64,000 nucleotides of DNA from Candidatus Woesearchaeota archaeon (GTDB lineage Archaea; Nanobdellota; Nanobdellia; Woesearchaeales; JACPBO01), in the NCBI GenBank assembly GCA_030651135.1, contig JAUSCS010000013.1, positions 62,001 to 126,000 of the forward strand, given 5' to 3'. Of the stretch, positions 50,816 through 59,842 are shown piece by piece (within the stretch, counting starts at the first letter, position 1; every line of letters begins with the position of its first letter). A model generated the notes under the pieces. It searched no databases. It saw only the letters and a program-made list of their open reading frames with translations, and had not been told where the DNA came from. A program made the translations under genes and the position numbers.

Positions 50816-53800
50816 TTACTTATACTCATCCCAGCTCTTCACTTTCAGCTCTTCAACCTTTGTCCTTGCTATCGCTTCCACAAACCTTTTTGCGATCTGC
50901 AGATTGGTGATCAGAGGAACATCAAAATCAACTGCCTTCCTTCTTATTAAATAATCATTGTCAAGCTCTTCTTTTTCAATGCTTTTCGGGATATTTATGA
51001 CAAGATCTATCTTCCCATCAGTTATATAGCTGAGAGTATTCGGCTCTTTCTTTTCCAACGGCCAGTATAAAACTTCTGCATCCAGCCCGTTGGATTTCAT
51101 AAACTCGGCTGTTCCTTCTGTTGCATAAAACTTGAAGCCCATTTTTGCAAGAATCTTTTTGCTTTCCAATAACTCCGCTTTTGCATATACGGGGCCGGTT
51201 GACAATAAAATGTTTTTCTTCGGCAATTTAAAGCCAACTGAAATAAGGCTTTTTAAAAACGCTTCATTAAAATCATCTCCCAGACAGGCAACTTCGCCGG
51301 TAGAAGCCATCTCAACACCCAAGACAGGATCAGACCCCTTCAGCCTTGTGAATGAAAACATTGGCGCTTTAACTCCAACATAATCAAGATCAAACGCTGA
51401 CTTGTCTATTTTAGGCACATTCTTGCCCATCATAAGCTTTGTTGCGATATCAATGAAATTTATCTTAAAAACTTTTGAAACGAATGGAAAGCTTCTTGAA
51501 GCCCTTAAATTGCATTCAATAACCTTGACATCATTGTCTTTTGCTATGAACTGGATGTTGAATGGCCCGGTTATTTTCAATGCTTCTGCAATCTTCCTTG
51601 TTATTATTTTGATCCTTCTCATCGTCTCCAGATAAGTTCTTTGCGGCGGCAGCACCATGGTTGCATCGCCTGAATGAACTCCTGCATTTTCAACATGCTC
51701 TGAAATTGCATAGCAGAATAATTCACCATTATTTGCAACAGCATCTATTTCTATTTCTTTTGCATCTGTTATGAATTTGCTTATCACAACAGGGTGCTCC
51801 TTGTTTACAGATGATGCTTTCTTCAAATATTCTTCCAGCTCATTCTCATTTAAGACAACGCTCATTGCAGCGCCGCTTAAAACATAGCTTGGCCTTACAA
51901 GAACAGGATAACTAACTTTTTTTGCAAATGCTTTTGCATCAGTTAAAGAAGTGAGTTCGTTCCATTCCGGCTGATCAATTGAAAGCGTATCAAGCAATTT
52001 AGAAAATTTATGCCTGTCTTCTGAATTGTCTATATTTAAAGGAGATGTGCCGAGTATTTTAACGCCGACATTGTGGCATTTCAAGGCAAGGTTATTGGGA
52101 ATCTGGCCGCCCATTGAAATTATTACGCCGAGCGGAGCTTCTTTTTCATAAATATCAAGAACTCTTTCAAAGCTAAGCTCGTCAAAATATAATTTATCGC
52201 AGATATCATAATCCGTGCTTACAGTTTCAGGATTGTAATTGATCATTATTGTATTGTATTTCAAGTTTCTCAATGTCAAAACAGCATTAACGCAGCACCA
52301 GTCAAACTCAACTGAAGAGCCTATCCTGTAAGCTCCGCCGCCTAAAACTATGACCTGGTTTTTTTCATTGAAATCAATATCATCTTCATTGCCATTGTAA
52401 GTCAAATACAGGTAATTTGTTTTTGCAGGGTATTCTGCTGCTAAAGTATCTATCTGCTTTACATAAGGCACTATGCCTTGTTTTTTTCTTAATTTTCTAA
52501 CTGCTAATTCATCGCTTTTTGTAAGGATTGCTATCTGCTTGTCAGAAAACCCTTTTTGCTTTGCTTCTTTTAGTAATGATTGTGAGATTTTTTCAAGTTC
52601 ATATTTCATTACTTCTTTTTCCAGTTCAACAATGTTTTTAATTTTATACAAAAACCATTTGTCAATTTTAGAGAGATCGTGTATTTTATCTATCGAATGC
52701 CCTTTTTTAATTGCTTCTGCTATTGCAAAAACCCTCTGGTCAGTAGGATTTTTAAGCTCTTTATCCAGATTGTTCAGCTCTATCTCATTTGCAACTATGC
52801 CTTCCATACCGATTCCGAGCATCCTTATTGCCTTCTGCAGCGTTTCCTCAAAATTCCTGCCAATTGCCATGATCTCGCCGACTGATTTCATTTCAGTGCC
52901 TATCTCTTTCTTGACCATTTTGAATTTCTGCAGATCCCATCTTGGTATTTTGACAACAATATAATCAAGCGCAGGCTCAAAGCATGCCATTGTTTTTTTT
53001 GTTATCATATTCTGCAATTCTGTAAGGGAATAGCCTAATGCCAGTTTTGCAGCTATAAACGCCAGAGGATAGCCTGTTGCTTTTGAAGCAAGAGCAGAGC
53101 TTCTTGAAAGCCTTGCATTGACCTCAATTATCCTGTATTCTTCAGAGTCAGGGGCAAGAGCATACTGTATGTTGCACTCTCCGACAATGCCTAAATGCCT
53201 TATAACTTTTATTGCTGCATCTCTTAACATATGATATTCTGAATTTGTCAGCGTTTGAGAAGGAGCAACAACAATGCTTTCTCCTGTATGAATTCCCATT
53301 GGATCAAAATTCTCCATATTGCAGACTGTAATGCAGTTGTCATACTGGTCTCTTACAACTTCATACTCGATTTCCTTCCACCCTTCAAGATATTCTTCTA
53401 CTAAAATTTGCTTTGTAAAGGAAAATGCTTTTTTTGCCCTTTCTGACAGTTCTTCTTCACTGTAAGAAACTCCGGATCCTAAGCCGCCTAAAGCATAAGC
53501 AATTCTTATCATCACAGGATAGCCGATTTTCTTTGCAGCTTTTAATGCGTCTTCTACATTGCTGGCAGCCGCGCTTCTCGGCACTTTAAGCCCTGCTTCA
53601 ACTATTTTCTTAACAAACAATTCCCTGTCTTCTGTGTTCTTTATAGCATCTACCGGGGTTCCTAAAACTTTAACATTATATTTCTTTAGAATGCCTTTAT
53701 CATGAAGCTCGACTCCAACATTTAATGCTGTCTGGCCTCCGAAGCTGAGCAGGATTGCATCTGGCTTTTCTTTTTCTATTATTTTTTCAACAAAATATAC

Positions 53801-54001
53801 ATCTATTGGCAGAAAATATATTTTGTCTGCAAGATTTTCAGATGTTTGTATTGTAGCAATGTTTGGATTGACAAGAACTGTTTTGATCCCTTCTTCCTTT
53901 AACGCCTTTATGCACTGGCTTCCTGAATAGTCGAATTCTCCGGCCTGGCCTATTCTGATTGCTCCTGATCCCAATATCAAAACTTTTTTTGGCTTGATCA
54001 T
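50816..54001 (-). CDS. carB: Carbamoyl-phosphate synthase large subunit
   Basis: A 1061-residue enzyme joining bicarbonate, ammonia and two ATP into carbamoyl phosphate for arginine and pyrimidines. Duplicated ATP-grasp halves are clear: [20 protein letters not shown] and [20 protein letters not shown] in the first, [20 protein letters not shown] and [18 protein letters not shown] in the second. The C-terminal MGS-like allosteric domain ends [16 protein letters not shown]. It overlaps carA by 4 nt. Confidence 0.97.
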   Translation of the reverse strand: MIKPKKVLILGSGAIRIGQAGEFDYSGSQCIKALKEEGIKTVLVNPNIATIQTSENLADKIYFLPIDVYFVEKIIEKEKPDAILLSFGGQTALNVGVELHDKGILKKYNVKVLGTPVDAIKNTEDRELFVKKIVEAGLKVPRSAAASNVEDALKAAKKIGYPVMIRIAYALGGLGSGVSYSEEELSERAKKAFSFTKQILVEEYLEGWKEIEYEVVRDQYDNCITVCNMENFDPMGIHTGESIVVAPSQTLTNSEYHMLRDAAIKVIRHLGIVGECNIQYALAPDSEEYRIIEVNARLSRSSALASKATGYPLAFIAAKLALGYSLTELQNMITKKTMACFEPALDYIVVKIPRWDLQKFKMVKKEIGTEMKSVGEIMAIGRNFEETLQKAIRMLGIGMEGIVANEIELNNLDKELKNPTDQRVFAIAEAIKKGHSIDKIHDLSKIDKWFLYKIKNIVELEKEVMKYELEKISQSLLKEAKQKGFSDKQIAILTKSDELAVRKLRKKQGIVPYVKQIDTLAAEYPAKTNYLYLTYNGNEDDIDFNEKNQVIVLGGGAYRIGSSVEFDWCCVNAVLTLRNLKYNTIMINYNPETVSTDYDICDKLYFDELSFERVLDIYEKEAPLGVIISMGGQIPNNLALKCHNVGVKILGTSPLNIDNSEDRHKFSKLLDTLSIDQPEWNELTSLTDAKAFAKKVSYPVLVRPSYVLSGAAMSVVLNENELEEYLKKASSVNKEHPVVISKFITDAKEIEIDAVANNGELFCYAISEHVENAGVHSGDATMVLPPQRTYLETMRRIKIITRKIAEALKITGPFNIQFIAKDNDVKVIECNLRASRSFPFVSKVFKINFIDIATKLMMGKNVPKIDKSAFDLDYVGVKAPMFSFTRLKGSDPVLGVEMASTGEVACLGDDFNEAFLKSLISVGFKLPKKNILLSTGPVYAKAELLESKKILAKMGFKFYATEGTAEFMKSNGLDAEVLYWPLEKKEPNTLSYITDGKIDLVINIPKSIEKEELDNDYLIRRKAVDFDVPLITNLQIAKRFVEAIARTKVEELKVKSWDEYK

Positions 54002-55071
54002 TTTAGCATCTCCAGAAACTTGTCAAATAAAAATCCTGTGTCTACTGGGCCGGGCGCTGCTTCTGGGTGGAACTGAATTGACATAAATGGTTTGGCTGAA
54101 TGTTTTATTCCTTCATTTGTGTTGTCATTCACATTGACAAACCAGGGCTTCCATTCATTTGGCAAAGTTTTAATGTCGACAGCATAGCCGTGATTCTGCG
54201 ATGTGATAAAACACCTTTTTGTTCCGATTTCCAGGCATGGCTGATTCTGAGATCTATGCCCGTATTTCAGCTTATAAGTATCGCCGCCTGCTGCTAAAGC
54301 CAATATCTGATTTCCTAAACAGATGCCAAATGTTGGAATATTGCTTTCCAATGCTTTTTTTACATTTGCAATTGTTTCTTTTGCCATTTTAGGGTTGCCT
54401 GGGCCATTGGAAATAAGCAATGCATCAAATTCAAGCTTTAAAAAATCATAATCCCACGGAACCCTGATCACAGTGATGTTTCTTTTCAACAGGCTTCTTA
54501 TGATGTTGTTTTTTATTCCGCAGTCTATAACAACAACTTTTGTTTTTCCTTTTTCATATGTAATCGGCTCTTTGATGCTTACTTCTGCAACCAAGTTTCT
54601 TTTGTTCGGGTCTTCAAGCTCAATGTCATTATTGCCATATATGATTTTGCCGAGCATTGTTCCTTTTTCCCTTAGTTTTTTTGTCAATTCCCTTGTGTCA
54701 ATGCCTTGGATTGCCGGAATATTGTTTTCTTTTAGCCAGTCTGAAAGGGATTTCTTTGCATTCCAGTGAGAATAGTTTTCGCTGTAATTCGAGACAATCA
54801 AGCCGGAAATCTGTATTTTGCCTGATTCAAAATATTTCAATAAATTATCTTCTGTTTCATTTCCAGGAACGCCGTAATTGCCGATCAACGGGTATGTAAG
54901 AACTAATATCTGGCCCCTGTAGGAAGGATCAGTCAGAGTTTCAGGATAGCCGACCATTCCTGTGTTGAATACAACTTCTCCTGCAGCGCTTTTTTCAGAT
55001 CCGAAGGAAGAGCCGCAGAAAACAGAGCCATCTTCAAGAACAAGCTTTATATCGCCCCCTTTTGATTGCAT
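53998..55071 (-). CDS. carA: Carbamoyl-phosphate synthase small subunit
   Basis: A 357-residue glutamine amidotransferase subunit. The N-terminal domain has [20 protein letters not shown] and [20 protein letters not shown]. The class I amidotransferase triad is in [16 protein letters not shown] (Cys) and [11 protein letters not shown] (His, Glu). It hands ammonia to CarB, encoded next. Confidence 0.96.
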   Translation of the reverse strand: MQSKGGDIKLVLEDGSVFCGSSFGSEKSAAGEVVFNTGMVGYPETLTDPSYRGQILVLTYPLIGNYGVPGNETEDNLLKYFESGKIQISGLIVSNYSENYSHWNAKKSLSDWLKENNIPAIQGIDTRELTKKLREKGTMLGKIIYGNNDIELEDPNKRNLVAEVSIKEPITYEKGKTKVVVIDCGIKNNIIRSLLKRNITVIRVPWDYDFLKLEFDALLISNGPGNPKMAKETIANVKKALESNIPTFGICLGNQILALAAGGDTYKLKYGHRSQNQPCLEIGTKRCFITSQNHGYAVDIKTLPNEWKPWFVNVNDNTNEGIKHSAKPFMSIQFHPEAAPGPVDTGFLFDKFLEMLK

Positions 55072-55130
55072 ATTAAAAAAATAAAAGAATTAACCCAGTT
55101 TATAAGCTTTTTTGTTGTGGAGAATATATG

Positions 55131-55844
55131 TCATACAAGCCCGGTTGTTTCGTCAAAGCCGTGCATCAGGTTAAAATTCTGCACTGCCTGGCCTGCTCCT
55201 CCTTTGATCAGGTTGTCTAATGCAGAGATAATAATTACTTTGTTGCCGTATGCGCAGGGCTTTATATCGCAAAAAATAGTTGAAACTATTCCTTTATATG
55301 CTGTGTCTATTCTCTGCGGCACGAATAATGAATTTTCCAAGCCCAATGCTTTTTCGATCTCAACAATCTGCGGATGCACATTTCCTTCTTTATATATTTT
55401 AAAATTATCCTCTTTCTGCACTTCAAGCCCAGCTCCTGAAATGCCGCTTGTTGAGGCTATGTGAACATCAGAGATTTTTTCTTTTATCGGGGCTAATGCC
55501 AATATAATTGAAGTTGCGTAGCAGCCAGGATTCGCAACCTTTTGTGCAGCCTTTATCTTGTCCTTGTTCAATTCAGACAGGCCATAAGCCCAGCCATCAT
55601 CAAGCCTGTGGTCAATGCTCAGGTCTATCAGCTTCTTTCCATTCAGTTCTGGCAGATAATTTCCGCTTTCCCCATAAGGCAGCGCAAGAAAAACAAGCTC
55701 AGCATCTGACAAGCTTCCTGTGATGCCTTCTTTCCTGCTCTCTGTATAGACTATCTCTGCATAAGGATGCTTGCTCAAAATCTCAGCTAAAGGCTTTCCA
55801 AGCTTTCCGGTATGGCCGATTATGCCGATTTTTATTTTAGTCAT
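55131..55844 (-). CDS. argC: N-acetyl-gamma-glutamyl-phosphate reductase, compact form
   Basis: A 237-residue version of ArgC (usually about 310-350). The Rossmann start KIGIIGHTGKLGKPLAEIL, the catalytic C108 in NPGCYATSIILALAPI, the HPQI histidine H157 and the end VSALDNLxKGxAGQAVQN-type block (here IISALDNLIKGGAGQAVQNF, finishing HGFDETTGL) are all present. The segment between VPQRIDTAYKGIV and the C-terminal block is much shorter than in standard ArgC, about 80 residues missing, with no frame disturbance. It overlaps the kinase-synthase gene by 4 nt. LysY is an alternative. Confidence 0.88.
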   Translation of the reverse strand: MTKIKIGIIGHTGKLGKPLAEILSKHPYAEIVYTESRKEGITGSLSDAELVFLALPYGESGNYLPELNGKKLIDLSIDHRLDDGWAYGLSELNKDKIKAAQKVANPGCYATSIILALAPIKEKISDVHIASTSGISGAGLEVQKEDNFKIYKEGNVHPQIVEIEKALGLENSLFVPQRIDTAYKGIVSTIFCDIKPCAYGNKVIIISALDNLIKGGAGQAVQNFNLMHGFDETTGLV

Positions 55845-57193
55845 TTTGCCACCAATGTCTCTTTTTTGTTCAAAGCATACTCAATTATGTCATGCAGCTC
55901 ATCTTTAGGGCCGCCTATCCAGAATACAATGAATGGCTTGCTGTAATAGCAGCCGCTTTCACTGTTTTCTTCTATTTTTTTCTTGTACATCTCTTTTTTA
56001 TCATTATCAACCTTGCATCGCCAGAACAATCCTGATTTTTTTGAAAATTTGCCGGTATTTTTCAGCTTTAACAGTTCTAAGAATATCTTTGATCCAAGCC
56101 CGTTTCCCTCTACATTTTTATTGACAGCAAACTTATCCATATAAGCCCAGCCTTTATGATCTTCAATTATTGCTGCTCCATCGTAATCTTCTTCAAGAAC
56201 AACATGCGTAATGGGCTCTGCACCAAAATAGCTCTCAATTAATTTCTTGCCTTTAAAGGCAGATTCAATAAGCTGAGTAAGCTTATCTTTATCAATTCCA
56301 TTTATGCCATCATCATATGTAAGCGTATTATAACCATAAATGATCTTTGTTCCTGATCCCTTGTAGCTGAACAATTCTGACCACAGATCTTTCAATAAGG
56401 GCGATATAATCTGAACGCTATTTTTGTTTCCTAGCTTTTCAAGCAGGCTTTTTGCTTCATTGAGCTTTTTCAGCATCCCCCCGCTTACAACGCCTTCATC
56501 TGCAAGTTTTTGGTAATCATCAATTATGCTTATTTTTTCTATAAGCTTCCCATCTTTATCCAAAACACCACCTGTATTGGTTATGGATATGTATTTGTGC
56601 GGCTTCAGCGCCATTACAAGAGCTTTTGTTGCTGTATCTGCATTTATATTGTAAATTTGGTTTCCATCATACCCAAGCGGAACCAATAATGGCACAGCTT
56701 TGCTTTCGCATGCCTTTTTGATAAGCTCTGTGTTTACGCCAACAACATCGCCAACATAGCCCAAGCTGTCATTTGATTTTTTAGCAGCAAATATCGGCTC
56801 ATTTGTAAGGTCAGCAAGATTGAGTCCGTATTCTTTTGATAAAGAAAAAATTTTGCCCTTCAATTCACTAACTACTTCCGTTATTATGCCCAATGTCTTA
56901 AAATCAGTAACCCTGTTGCCGCCAATGAATTTTGATTCAATTCCCTCTTCTTTTAATTTTTTATTAAGCGGCTTACCCCAGCCAAATAAGACTATGGGGC
57001 ATAGCTTCAGATATTGCAGCACGCTTATGCTCATGATTATTTCTTCGAGCGAATTTTCAATGCAATCGCCGCTTACCTTTATGACTGCAAATTTAGATGG
57101 CTCTAGCTGCTGGTATTTGCACAGATAGCTCTCGAATTCCTTGCCTCCGATGCTGCTTGTTAAATATCCAATCATATCTGTCATATTTTTCAT
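55841..57193 (-). CDS. Bifunctional N-acetylglutamate kinase / N-acetylglutamate synthase
   Basis: A 450-residue fusion. Residues 35-285 are an amino-acid-kinase domain (KFAVIKVSGDCIENSLEEI, GYVGDVVGVNTELIKKACES, YNINADTATKALVMALK). Residues 305-440 are a GNAT domain of the NAT type (YMDKFAVNKNVEGNGLGSKI, SGLFWRCKVDNDKKEMYK), as in vertebrate NAGS, yeast ARG5,6 relatives and some bacteria. One polypeptide can acetylate glutamate and phosphorylate the product, feeding the adjacent ArgC. The ATG at 57193 is preferred to a TTG three codons earlier. Confidence 0.87.
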   Translation of the reverse strand: MKNMTDMIGYLTSSIGGKEFESYLCKYQQLEPSKFAVIKVSGDCIENSLEEIIMSISVLQYLKLCPIVLFGWGKPLNKKLKEEGIESKFIGGNRVTDFKTLGIITEVVSELKGKIFSLSKEYGLNLADLTNEPIFAAKKSNDSLGYVGDVVGVNTELIKKACESKAVPLLVPLGYDGNQIYNINADTATKALVMALKPHKYISITNTGGVLDKDGKLIEKISIIDDYQKLADEGVVSGGMLKKLNEAKSLLEKLGNKNSVQIISPLLKDLWSELFSYKGSGTKIIYGYNTLTYDDGINGIDKDKLTQLIESAFKGKKLIESYFGAEPITHVVLEEDYDGAAIIEDHKGWAYMDKFAVNKNVEGNGLGSKIFLELLKLKNTGKFSKKSGLFWRCKVDNDKKEMYKKKIEENSESGCYYSKPFIVFWIGGPKDELHDIIEYALNKKETLVAK

Positions 57194-57273
57194 GTATTGC
57201 AAAAACCTATATTCTTTTATAAAGTTATCGTCCTATTTAAAACAAAATAAACATTAATGTCCGAAACAAAACA

Positions 57274-57283
57274 TTTATAAATA
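57274..57283 (+). promoter_or_regulatory. TATA box of the ACT-domain gene
   Basis: TTTATAAATA is centred about 24 nt before the ATG at 57303, leaderless spacing. Confidence 0.5.
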
Positions 57284-57302
57284 AGCGAATAATTCTGCCT
57301 TT

Positions 57303-57926
57303 ATGGCCAATATAACGAAGATTACGGAAGATTACATAAAGAACAGCCCGTTCATCAAGCAGGCCCTTAAGAATAATCTTGTCAATTATTCCAAATTGGC
57401 CAGATTGATAGCCAAAGAGAAAAACATTAAGAATTTTGACGCTATTTTGGTTGCATGCAGGCGGTATTATCACAAATTAAAAAAATCTGCTTATTCGCCT
57501 CCGATAATTGACCTGTTGAAAGGCAGCAAGCTGTCTATAAGGGATAAGATCATTGTTGTGATTCTTGAACCGGATACGTTTTTTAAGGAAATACTGCAGC
57601 TCCAGAAGGAAGTGGAAGATAAAAATGAAATAATGCATGTTATCAGGGGGGCAAATGCGATAACGCTGATAACAACAGAGGATTTTTTAAGCGACATAGA
57701 ACGAAAGTTTAAGCATAAGATACTGAAAGTATCCAAAGATCTCGTTGAAATCATGATGAAAAGCTCAGTTAAAATGGAATCCATCCCCGGAGTAATGGGC
57801 TATATTTATTCTTTATTTGGCGAGAACAGCATAAACATCCTTGAAACAATGTCCTGCTGGACTGATACGATCTTTACGATTAAGAAGGAAGATCTTCCGA
57901 AGACGATGGAGATATTGAGCTTTTAA
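57303..57926 (+). CDS. ACT-domain regulatory protein
   Basis: A 207-residue protein. The C-terminal part, SIPGVMGYIYSLFGENSINI followed by LETMSCWTDTIFTIKKEDLP, is an aspartokinase-like ACT domain that binds amino acids. An N-terminal helical domain carries VNYSKLARLIAKEKNIKNFD, resembling a DNA-binding or helical regulatory module. Archaeal genes of this layout are uncharacterised. It is divergent from the arginine gene cluster, so amino-acid-dependent control of that cluster is possible. Confidence 0.75.
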   Translation: MANITKITEDYIKNSPFIKQALKNNLVNYSKLARLIAKEKNIKNFDAILVACRRYYHKLKKSAYSPPIIDLLKGSKLSIRDKIIVVILEPDTFFKEILQLQKEVEDKNEIMHVIRGANAITLITTEDFLSDIERKFKHKILKVSKDLVEIMMKSSVKMESIPGVMGYIYSLFGENSINILETMSCWTDTIFTIKKEDLPKTMEILSF

Positions 57927-57980
57927 TTCATAGCGCAGAAATCGTATGAAGAAAAAGAATAAAGGGCAAGAATTGTAGTT

Positions 57981-58205
57981 TTATCTATTTCTTATAGATT
58001 GATAAACTTTTTCACCTACTTCATAAAGTACTTTTCCAGTCATAGCTCCTAATGTGATGTATAAGGTATTTTTGTCTTTAATTTTATCGACAAATGTTTC
58101 TGGTCCACCTATTGCAGTTATTCCTGAGTAAATAGGATAAAATATGACTCCAAAACCTAAAGCATCTATTACAATTTCTTGTAAGCTTTTTCTTTCTTGC
58201 GTCAT
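57981..58205 (-). CDS. Small hypothetical protein, weakly membrane-like
   Basis: A 74-residue protein starting MTQERKSLQEIVIDALGFGV with a moderately hydrophobic stretch to residue 32 (VIFYPIYSGITAIGG) and a glycine-containing second half. GGAGGT lies 7 nt upstream of the ATG, a strong ribosome-binding site. No family is recognised. Confidence 0.6.
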   Translation of the reverse strand: MTQERKSLQEIVIDALGFGVIFYPIYSGITAIGGPETFVDKIKDKNTLYITLGAMTGKVLYEVGEKVYQSIRNR

Positions 58206-58330
58206 TTTATTTACCTCCTAACATATGTAAGATAGAACTACTATTTAAATCTTTCGGTTTTATAGTCTTTTAGAAGTAGTGACAATTATTGTCAAATCCG
58301 TTAAATTTGCCCTGTAATGACTGAGATCAC

Positions 58331-58465
58331 CTATTCGCTCTTTGCAGCCTGGTAATTGCACTTCTCATTAGGGCATTTGTAGATATCATAATTTGTTTCG
58401 CCAACCTTATAGCTGGACTTCTTCACAAGATCTGACTTGCACAAAGGGCATTTCTTGGCTACCAT
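58331..58465 (-). CDS. 44-residue zinc-ribbon protein
   Basis: I translated this by hand: MVAKKCPLCKSDLVKKSSY, then VGETNYDIYKCPNEKCNYQA and a short end. CPLC and CPNEKC make a zinc ribbon. There is no clear ribosome-binding site. The regular Cys spacing and intact frame support a real gene, one of several tiny zinc ribbons in this genome. Confidence 0.65.
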   Translation of the reverse strand: MVAKKCPLCKSDLVKKSSYKVGETNYDIYKCPNEKCNYQAAKSE

Positions 58466-58503
58466 ATTGCGCTTATTAATTCAAAGAAATATAAAACTTT
58501 CTA

Positions 58504-58875
58504 TTATTTCAGCGATCTTGCCAGTTTTTTATGATGGGTTTCCTGCGCTGTAAGCTTTCCGAATATTTTCTTCAGCCTGGCTTCTTTAGTCCTGTTATTC
58601 TCATACTCGTAAATTGCCCTCATTCCCTCTTCCTCTTTAACTGCCCTTTCAATGGCTGCTTTCAGCGCTTTTGCTGAAGAGCTCCTGCACAGCCTGCAAA
58701 GCTCCTCTGCAACAATCCTTAAATGCGTCATCGAACCAAAGAGCAGCTCATTTACAAGCTTGTAGTTCTTGCCATAATTTAAGTCATCAATGTTATCAAC
58801 ATAGAAGTTAATCGCATTTATCTCTGTTTTGATATCCTGCTTTAAAACCCTTATAAGATCCTTTTTTGTGTACAT
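58504..58875 (-). CDS. Ferritin-like diiron protein
   Basis: A 123-residue four-helix protein. IKTEINAINFYVDNIDD, MTHLRIVAEELCRLC, EEGMRAIYEYENNRT and QETHHKKLARSL place Glu and His residues as in rubrerythrin/ferritin-like diiron folds. The exact ligand set (EExxH pairs) is incomplete by eye, so diiron binding is likely but not certain. A role in peroxide or iron handling is inferred. Confidence 0.65.
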   Translation of the reverse strand: MYTKKDLIRVLKQDIKTEINAINFYVDNIDDLNYGKNYKLVNELLFGSMTHLRIVAEELCRLCRSSSAKALKAAIERAVKEEEGMRAIYEYENNRTKEARLKKIFGKLTAQETHHKKLARSLK

Positions 58876-58916
58876 AAGATGAACCAGTGAAGCGTGCTTT
58901 TTAAACTTTTCTTTTT

Positions 58917-59537
58917 TCAGTATTCCACTCCCCTTCTTCCTACAACTCCGCTCTGCATCGGATGCTTCAATTCATCCATCACAGTAACAAGATCTGCAAT
59001 GTCAATTATCTCTTTCGGCGCATTCCTTCCTGTCAGGACAAGCTCTACATTGGATGGCTTGTTTTTTATCAGCTCCAGAACAGCATCCACATTCACCAAT
59101 CCCTTGTCCATACAGTTGTTTATCTCGTCGAGAACAACAAGATCATAATCGCCTGAATTGACAACGCCTTTCGTATGCTCAAATGCCTCTATTGCGAGCA
59201 TTTTCTGCTCGCTGTCATCAAGAAAGCACTCCCTGCACTCCCCGCAGTCAACATCTTCCCTTATATAATTCAGATGCGGAAATCCGTTTGCTCCTTCAAG
59301 CTTCAGCTGCTTCTTCTCTTTCACGCAGTGCTTCCCAAACTGCTTTATCTTGAGCTGCGGCAGAAAATTAGTAGCTGCTATGAATTCGCCTGTATAAGCT
59401 CCTCCTTTAAGAAACTGCACAATATAAACTTTTAAATTCTGCCCAACAGCCCTCAACGCAATGCCTAATGCAATGCTTGTCTTCCCTTTTCCATTTCCTG
59501 TGTAAACCTGGACCAGTCCAAGCCTGTTTGTTGGCAT
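58917..59537 (-). CDS. cobA: Cob(I)alamin adenosyltransferase, CobA/BtuR type
   Basis: A 206-residue P-loop enzyme that transfers the adenosyl group of ATP to cobalamin. GLVQVYTGNGKGKTSIALGI (Walker A), VVNSGDYDLVVLDEINNCMD (Walker B region) and VELVLTGRNAPKEIIDIADL are hallmark segments. DCGECRECFLD adds a CxxC pair not found in E. coli BtuR. The next gene upstream is a B12-dependent ribonucleotide reductase, the likely user of the product. Confidence 0.95.
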   Translation of the reverse strand: MPTNRLGLVQVYTGNGKGKTSIALGIALRAVGQNLKVYIVQFLKGGAYTGEFIAATNFLPQLKIKQFGKHCVKEKKQLKLEGANGFPHLNYIREDVDCGECRECFLDDSEQKMLAIEAFEHTKGVVNSGDYDLVVLDEINNCMDKGLVNVDAVLELIKNKPSNVELVLTGRNAPKEIIDIADLVTVMDELKHPMQSGVVGRRGVEY

Positions 59538-59577
59538 TGTGTATTAAGTAAAGTTGCTAATGAATAATCCCATCATA

Positions 59578-59689
59578 GAAAAACACCACCACAACTGGCA
59601 GCAGACGGACATTTTCTCACAAAAATGTCCTGCGAGCCACCCCGTAAGGGACAACCCCCGTCTCGCCTGCGCCAGTGGTGGTGTTTTTC
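59578..59689 (-). repeat. Nested-hairpin element E
   Basis: A 15-bp perfect closing stem, GAAAAACACCACCAC (59578-59592) with its complement at 59675-59689, is continued by ACTGGC/GCCAGT and GCAG/CTGC. Inside are a 9-bp hairpin GGACATTTT/AAAATGTCC (59607-59630) and a GCGAG/CTCGC stem (59632-59666) around CCC-GTAA-GGG. Read on the minus strand, its first 44 nt (59688 down to 59645) match the first 44 nt of element D at 37 positions without a gap, and it also resembles element F. It lies 40 nt upstream of the adenosyltransferase start. Confidence 0.85.
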
Positions 59690-59696
59690 CTCGAAT

Positions 59697-59803
59697 AAAA
59701 AATCCAGCCATGGTGCCTACGAGGGAGGGGTTGCTCCCTACGGGAAACCCGAGTAGGACAAAACTTGTTTTGTCCGTAGGCACCATGGTTGGCTGGATTT
59801 TTT
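59697..59803 (+). repeat. Nested-hairpin element F
   Basis: A 25-bp closing stem (59697-59721 with 59775-59803, one 4-nt bulge, ends AAAAAATCCAGCC and GGCTGGATTTTTT) encloses three hairpins: AGGGAG/CTCCCT (59722-59739), CGGG-AAA-CCCG (59741-59751) and GGACAAAAC/GTTTTGTCC (59756-59775). The shape is a long-stemmed cloverleaf. It begins 7 nt after element E, in the opposite orientation, and ends 39 nt past the stop of the ribonucleotide reductase gene. Confidence 0.87.
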
Positions 59804-59842
59804 GGTTTATCGCGACAATAATATTCGAAATTTAATTTGTTC

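Noticed and set aside
59540-59700. Cobalamin riboswitch before the adenosyltransferase gene
   Set aside because: The region is structured and the context is tempting, but I cannot find the conserved B12 box or core; related elements occur far from B12 genes.
59734-59751. Likeness of CTCCCTACGGGA in element F to a conserved 16S rRNA segment
   Set aside because: The match covers only about a dozen bases and the flanks fold as simple hairpins unrelated to rRNA.
59554-59835. Open frames across elements E and F, on both strands
   Set aside because: They consist of the hairpin repeats; similar translations arise from element D only because the DNA repeats are related. There is no ribosome-binding site.
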